A stretch of DNA of 40,780 nucleotides, taken from a virus. Below the pieces are notes generated by a model. The model made no database searches and was not told the DNA's origin. It saw only the letters and a program-made list of their open reading frames with translations. The stretch spans positions 1 through 40,780 of IMG/VR virus record IMGVR_UViG_3300024518_000793. One strand, given 5' to 3'. Of the stretch, positions 38,070 through 40,780 are shown piece after piece; the stretch's first letter is position 1, and every line of letters starts with the position of its first letter. Made by a program: the position numbers and the translations under genes.

Positions 38070-38408
38070 TCACTCCCCCAACTTCTTGTATTCTGATAGG
38101 GCTTTAGAGGCATTATCAATGCGGTTATATATATCTCTTATGATATGGCTGTGATAACGGCTTCCATCACCTTCTGCCAACCCCCAATCCTTCACGCACG
38201 AGAAAGTCTTTAAAGCCTCACTAACCGCATCATCGCTTGGCGGGGTTAGGGCTTGTTCAACAATTTTATATAGCTTTAATTTGTTAGCCATATCATTTAC
38301 CCACTTGTTATCGCCATTACCTTCTTTAACGGTACGCGATAGATATGAAATAGTTTCTTGCACCATATCCAAAGTCAATTCCTGCGCTGTTTTGTTTTCT
38401 TTAGTCAT
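38070..38408 (-). CDS. Early hypothetical protein, 112 aa
   Basis: A helical protein (TAQELTLDMVQETISYLSRT, NKWVNDMANKLKLYKIVEQA, HSHIIRDIYNRIDNASKAL). No motif known to me. Its start overlaps the 49-aa gene end. Part of the compact early operon of small genes between the methyltransferase-like gene and integrase. Confidence 0.8.
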   Translation of the reverse strand: MTKENKTAQELTLDMVQETISYLSRTVKEGNGDNKWVNDMANKLKLYKIVEQALTPPSDDAVSEALKTFSCVKDWGLAEGDGSRYHSHIIRDIYNRIDNASKALSEYKKLGE

Positions 38409-38550
38409 TCTCTTTTCCTCTGATATCTAAATTAAGCAAGGAGTCAATCACTATGATCCCTCCGTCTTCGTCATGTAAACTGTACAACATAACCAGATCA
38501 TCGTTACGTGAACCATAAGGTTCCCAAGTGGTTGCTTTCCAGTTTCTCAT
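38401..38550 (-). CDS. Early hypothetical protein, 49 aa
   Basis: ATG 38550 overlaps the stop of the 63-aa gene (ATGA); the frame reads MRNWKATTWEPYGSRNDDLV, MLYSLHDEDGGIIVIDSLLN then LDIRGKEND. It ends inside the start region of the 112-aa gene. It fills a 138-nt gap exactly and shows natural amino acid use. Coupled translation on both sides supports it. Function unknown. Confidence 0.65.
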   Translation of the reverse strand: MRNWKATTWEPYGSRNDDLVMLYSLHDEDGGIIVIDSLLNLDIRGKEND

Positions 38551-38738
38551 GATCCGTCTATGTATTTCAGCCATTTCTTTACCTTCATTCTTTCTACATA
38601 TTGTTGTTTAGGCTTTGGGCTCATCCCTATGCCTGAGTTAGGACAAACATACGCATCGTCATGCTCCCAGATAGGCTTTACTCCGACTTCCAGCGCAACT
38701 ACGCCTGTCTCTATGTTTGTAACCTTAATATATCCCAT
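38547..38738 (-). CDS. Early hypothetical protein, 63 aa
   Basis: A 63-aa protein (GYIKVTNIETGVVALEVGVK, PIWEHDDAYVCPNSGIGMSP, KPKQQYVERMKVKKWLKYI) with a beta hairpin then a basic helix. It lies 25 bp after the DUF7768-like gene and overlaps the 49-aa gene. No family recognised. Confidence 0.75.
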   Translation of the reverse strand: MGYIKVTNIETGVVALEVGVKPIWEHDDAYVCPNSGIGMSPKPKQQYVERMKVKKWLKYIDGS

Positions 38739-38763
38739 AACTAATCCTTATGTCTATAACAAA

Positions 38764-39075
38764 TCAAGCCAAACTCCTATATTCTATTGTTCGTCCATTC
38801 TTCTCGTGGTTTTCGATAGCATACTTCATGCCCCCAGATATCCCAAGGTCTGTATAGATAGCCACAACGTCTGCAAGGTCTCCCCAGGCTAACCCCGCAT
38901 CAATCCCTAGTAGTCTTTCGTGTGGTTCTAAGTCATCAAGGAAATACACAAAGAATCCATGGGAAGCATAAGGGCTCTCTCCACGTCTTAAGCTGTCTAT
39001 ACAACACTTATGTAGATACTCCCGATTAAGTTCTACCTCTCCAGCGAAAGGGCTTTCTATAACTACTCTTTTCAT
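38764..39075 (-). CDS. DUF7768-like protein (deoxyribosyltransferase-like fold)
   Basis: A 103-aa protein: RVVIESPFAGEVELNREYLH, DSLRRGESPYASHGFF, ERLLGIDAGLAWGDLADVVA and IYTDLGISGGMKYAIE. This is the pattern of a phage and bacterial family now called DUF7768 (SP-AG, RD-L-RGE-P-A-H, A-LAW---D--V-YTD-GIS-GM), related in fold to nucleoside deoxyribosyltransferases. A role in nucleotide or base handling is possible; no catalytic residue is confirmed. Start overlaps the 79-aa gene stop. Confidence 0.8.
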   Translation of the reverse strand: MKRVVIESPFAGEVELNREYLHKCCIDSLRRGESPYASHGFFVYFLDDLEPHERLLGIDAGLAWGDLADVVAIYTDLGISGGMKYAIENHEKNGRTIEYRSLA

Positions 39076-39314
39076 TATTCGCGACCCTCTATGTGATCCA
39101 TAAGGATTTCAAAAAGATTATCTGTTAGACCGTCAAGGTGATCTGGTGTTACTCCAAACTTCTTTACACTACTGTCGGGAGGGCTAACAAGTTTTTCAAA
39201 GACCTTCATATCCATATTGGCTATTAAACTTGCAAGCTCCTCTGCTTCACGCCCTGAAAACTCTATAGTAATTGGTGGGGTTGTCATCTTAAAGTTCGTT
39301 TTAATCTTTTTCAT
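39075..39314 (-). CDS. Early hypothetical protein, 79 aa
   Basis: A 79-aa protein (KTNFKMTTPPITIEFSGREA, EELASLIANMDMKVFEKLV, DGLTDNLFEILMDHIEGRE), basic at the start and acidic later, mostly helical. It is the first gene behind the promoter and palindrome at 39362-39389. No family recognised; expression may be controlled at that site. Confidence 0.78.
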   Translation of the reverse strand: MKKIKTNFKMTTPPITIEFSGREAEELASLIANMDMKVFEKLVSPPDSSVKKFGVTPDHLDGLTDNLFEILMDHIEGRE

Positions 39315-39361
39315 CTTTCAATTCCTTTTGTTGTCTGAGCCAGAGTCATCAAGCTCTATTA

Positions 39362-39389
39362 ATAATACCAGTTTGACTTGTGAAGTCAA
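39362..39389 (-). promoter_or_regulatory. Putative early promoter with operator-like palindrome on -35
   Basis: The minus strand has TTGACT (39389-39384), a 16-bp spacer and TATTAT (39367-39362). The -35 lies inside a perfect palindrome, TTGACTT-CAC-AAGTCAA (39373-39389). A protein bound there would block the -35. It would drive the genes from 39314 on, including those leading to integrase and RNA polymerase. Promoter and operator roles are inferred. Confidence 0.5.
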
Positions 39390-39649
39390 CCCTTAATTCC
39401 ATACTTTTCTATATACTTATCCAAACATAACCCACCTATGCGCCCCCGAAGTCCTCTAGTTTCCCCTGATTCACGGGCGCTTGTTAAGTCTTCGTAGATG
39501 GTTATAGCGTCTTTAGCGTTTCTAAATGGTTGTCTATAGATAACTTTAGATGTTAGGAAGTCATAGGCTTTTAACTCATAGACGCCTTTGCTCTTCTTAT
39601 GCGTTGTTATGCTTATATTGTCGTTTTCTTTTACTCGTTCAATGCGCAT
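39386..39649 (-). CDS. Early hypothetical protein, 87 aa
   Basis: An 87-aa basic protein (RIERVKENDNISITTHKKSK, YELKAYDFLTSKVIYRQPFR, GETRGLRGRIGGLCLDKYIE). A beta-rich first half with a Gly/Arg-rich end. Its stop lies inside the palindrome at 39373-39389. It follows the methyltransferase-like gene by 4 bp. No family recognised. Confidence 0.78.
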   Translation of the reverse strand: MRIERVKENDNISITTHKKSKGVYELKAYDFLTSKVIYRQPFRNAKDAITIYEDLTSARESGETRGLRGRIGGLCLDKYIEKYGIKG

Positions 39650-39653
39650 TGTC

Positions 39654-40217
39654 TTAATCCTTATATTGTCGTTGTATTGGGTTTAATTCTTCTAAAACCA
39701 TTTTAGAAGGTAGTACGTCCTTACAAAAATAACCGCTTGCAAAATGATTACCACTCGCCCACTCTTCCATATTACCATTAATATAAAAGCAAATCCTGCG
39801 ATTAAAACCTAAATATTCTAGGCCGTTATCTATGAACATTTTAACACGTTTAATAGACTGTAAGGCATTTTGAGGTAAAAGAACTGCAAAAGGCTTATCT
39901 ATGTTATATAAATGTTCTAAAACAGCATCTTTTATAGAGAAAGGAGGGTTACTTACAATGCAATCTATATGATTATAGTTGTTATTAAAGAAATCTTTTC
40001 CCTCCTCTTTTAGAGGGTCATAATGTGTATTTATAACAGTGAAACCCTCGGCTTTTAATACCCTAACAAAAAAAGAGTCGTCTTTGTCGAACGGACACCA
40101 TATCTTTCTATAACCTTTTCTTCTTAAATGTTTTATTAGTGGTATGACGGCATATTCTGGTGTTAAACATTCGTCACTCTCCTTTGTTCTTCCTGACGTT
40201 AAGTATCCTTTATTCAT
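39654..40217 (-). CDS. Methyltransferase-like early protein (NPPF)
   Basis: A 187-aa protein with the layout of phage N6-adenine methyltransferase-like enzymes: DECLTPEYAVIPLIKHL, IWCPFDKDDSFFVRVLKAEG (site of the SAM-binding loop, but without the usual GxG), THYDPLKEEGKDFF, and DCIVSNPPFSIKDAVLEHL, where NPPF is the catalytic motif IV. Dam-like phage enzymes protect DNA from host restriction. The altered SAM loop leaves activity open. It is one of the first early genes, a sensible place for anti-restriction. Confidence 0.75.
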   Translation of the reverse strand: MNKGYLTSGRTKESDECLTPEYAVIPLIKHLRRKGYRKIWCPFDKDDSFFVRVLKAEGFTVINTHYDPLKEEGKDFFNNNYNHIDCIVSNPPFSIKDAVLEHLYNIDKPFAVLLPQNALQSIKRVKMFIDNGLEYLGFNRRICFYINGNMEEWASGNHFASGYFCKDVLPSKMVLEELNPIQRQYKD

Positions 40218-40232
40218 AGTATTAGCCCTTTC

Positions 40233-40418
40233 TTAATAATAAATAAACATTAATAGTAATACACTTAGACACATCCCAAAGAGGATTGCCAAGCCTTTAT
40301 TGTAACGCTCCTCTTGTTTCTTCTTAAGGTAACGCTCCGCGGCTGGGTTGCGCCTCATATTGTTTAATGTTTTATCTGTTTTATATTTAGCTTTCATTAG
40401 TTTTGTTTCGTTACACAT
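40233..40418 (-). CDS. Small early membrane protein, 61 aa
   Basis: A 61-aa protein: a charged basic N-terminal part (KAKYKTDKTLNNMRRNPAAE, RYLKKKQEERYNKG) and one C-terminal membrane helix, LAILFGMCLSVLLLMFIYY. It looks like a tail-anchored inner-membrane protein with the basic part in the cytoplasm. Small early membrane proteins often block superinfection or disturb the host, but nothing here proves it. Confidence 0.75.
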   Translation of the reverse strand: MCNETKLMKAKYKTDKTLNNMRRNPAAERYLKKKQEERYNKGLAILFGMCLSVLLLMFIYY

Positions 40419-40420
40419 AG

Positions 40421-40780
40421 TTAAATCTCCCTTTCAAAATCAAAGCCGTTTACTGTAACAGAAATATATTGATAAGCATCCACTCCGTGTGTATCGCCTT
40501 CTAAAGTATAGTCTATACTACAATTATACTTTTTAAGTACTTCATTTAAAGCTGCTTCCATGTCATCGAGTATAACAGTAGCCTCTTTTTCAGCAATACC
40601 CCGTTTTTTCTTTTGGTCTTTAATAAAGTTGTCTTTTGTCTCATTATGTAGTTTTTGGAGTCCTAACTTATCTATTAATTCTTTTTCAAACGTGTGGTGT
40701 CCTGTTATTTTATCCCCTATCACTAGGCAGGACAGTCCCTCACTTCCTACTTGTTTATTAGGGTTGTTTAGCTTCCACTC
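40421..40780 (-). CDS. Early protein, 5' end outside window
   Basis: The frame is open from the window end to its stop at 40421, about 119 codons visible. A GTG at 40723 could start a 100-aa form, but it has no ribosome site, and the upstream codons (EWKLNNPNKQVGSEGLSCLV) continue without a stop, so the gene is probably cut by the window edge. The visible part is charged (EKEATVILDDMEAALNEVLK, DAYQYISVTVNGFDFEREI). No family recognised. Confidence 0.65.
   Translation of the reverse strand, partial: EWKLNNPNKQVGSEGLSCLVIGDKITGHHTFEKELIDKLGLQKLHNETKDNFIKDQKKKRGIAEKEATVILDDMEAALNEVLKKYNCSIDYTLEGDTHGVDAYQYISVTVNGFDFEREI

Overview
This window is most of the genome of a T7-like podovirus (Autographiviridae type: single-subunit RNA polymerase, T7-order virion genes). 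It also carries a tyrosine integrase, so it may be able to lysogenise. Every gene I can support lies on the minus strand, so the genome is read from high to low coordinates. The gene mix (integrase just before the RNA polymerase, GroES, NrdH, SAR lysozyme, many tiny early genes) recalls integrase-bearing marine T7-like phages of proteobacteria. That host assignment is inference. A tRNA-like 3' end with an encoded CCA fits a bacterial host whose tRNA genes encode CCA.

The window looks like a circularly permuted or overlapping piece. A gene-poor, repeat-rich stretch (about 600-1310) follows the last late genes, and early-type genes with host-like promoters follow it (498 to 1, cut by the window start). 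The early region appears to resume at 40780, again with a cut gene. The physical genome ends therefore probably lie near 600-1300.

Layout in transcription order. (1) Early region, 498-1 and 40780-37706: small unknown proteins, a methyltransferase-like protein, a DUF7768-like protein, and a putative host promoter overlapped by a palindrome at 39362-39389. (2) Integrase, a 72-aa protein and RNA polymerase (37709-34244), then a phage-type promoter and a broken HNH-like fragment. (3) Replication and nucleotide metabolism (34037-24608): SSB, RusA-type resolvase, a T7-lysozyme homologue that has lost catalytic residues, HTH protein, primase-helicase, small DNA ligase, family A polymerase, HNH-like protein, 5'-3' exonuclease and a dATP/dGTP diphosphohydrolase-like protein. 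(4) Virion module after a second phage promoter (24552-8389): GNAT protein, portal, scaffold, capsid, terminator, tail tube A and B, internal proteins, tail fibre. (5) Lysis and packaging (8379-3334): membrane protein, holin, SAR lysozyme, overlapping spanins, small terminase, two putative virion proteins, coiled-coil protein, large terminase. (6) Post-terminase segment behind two more phage promoters (3330-1310): HExxH protein, a noncoding folded stretch, a tRNA 3'-end fragment (candidate attP), NrdH, GroES and a 54-aa protein, closed by a terminator-like hairpin.

The most interesting points are: the lysozyme homologue that keeps the T7 N-terminal segment but lacks two zinc ligands and the catalytic Tyr; an SP6-like promoter family including a nearly exact 36-nt promoter-plus-RBS cassette at two distant loci; a complete T4-lysozyme-type domain fused to the gp15-like internal protein; a candidate attP far from the integrase; and a possible structured RNA beside it.
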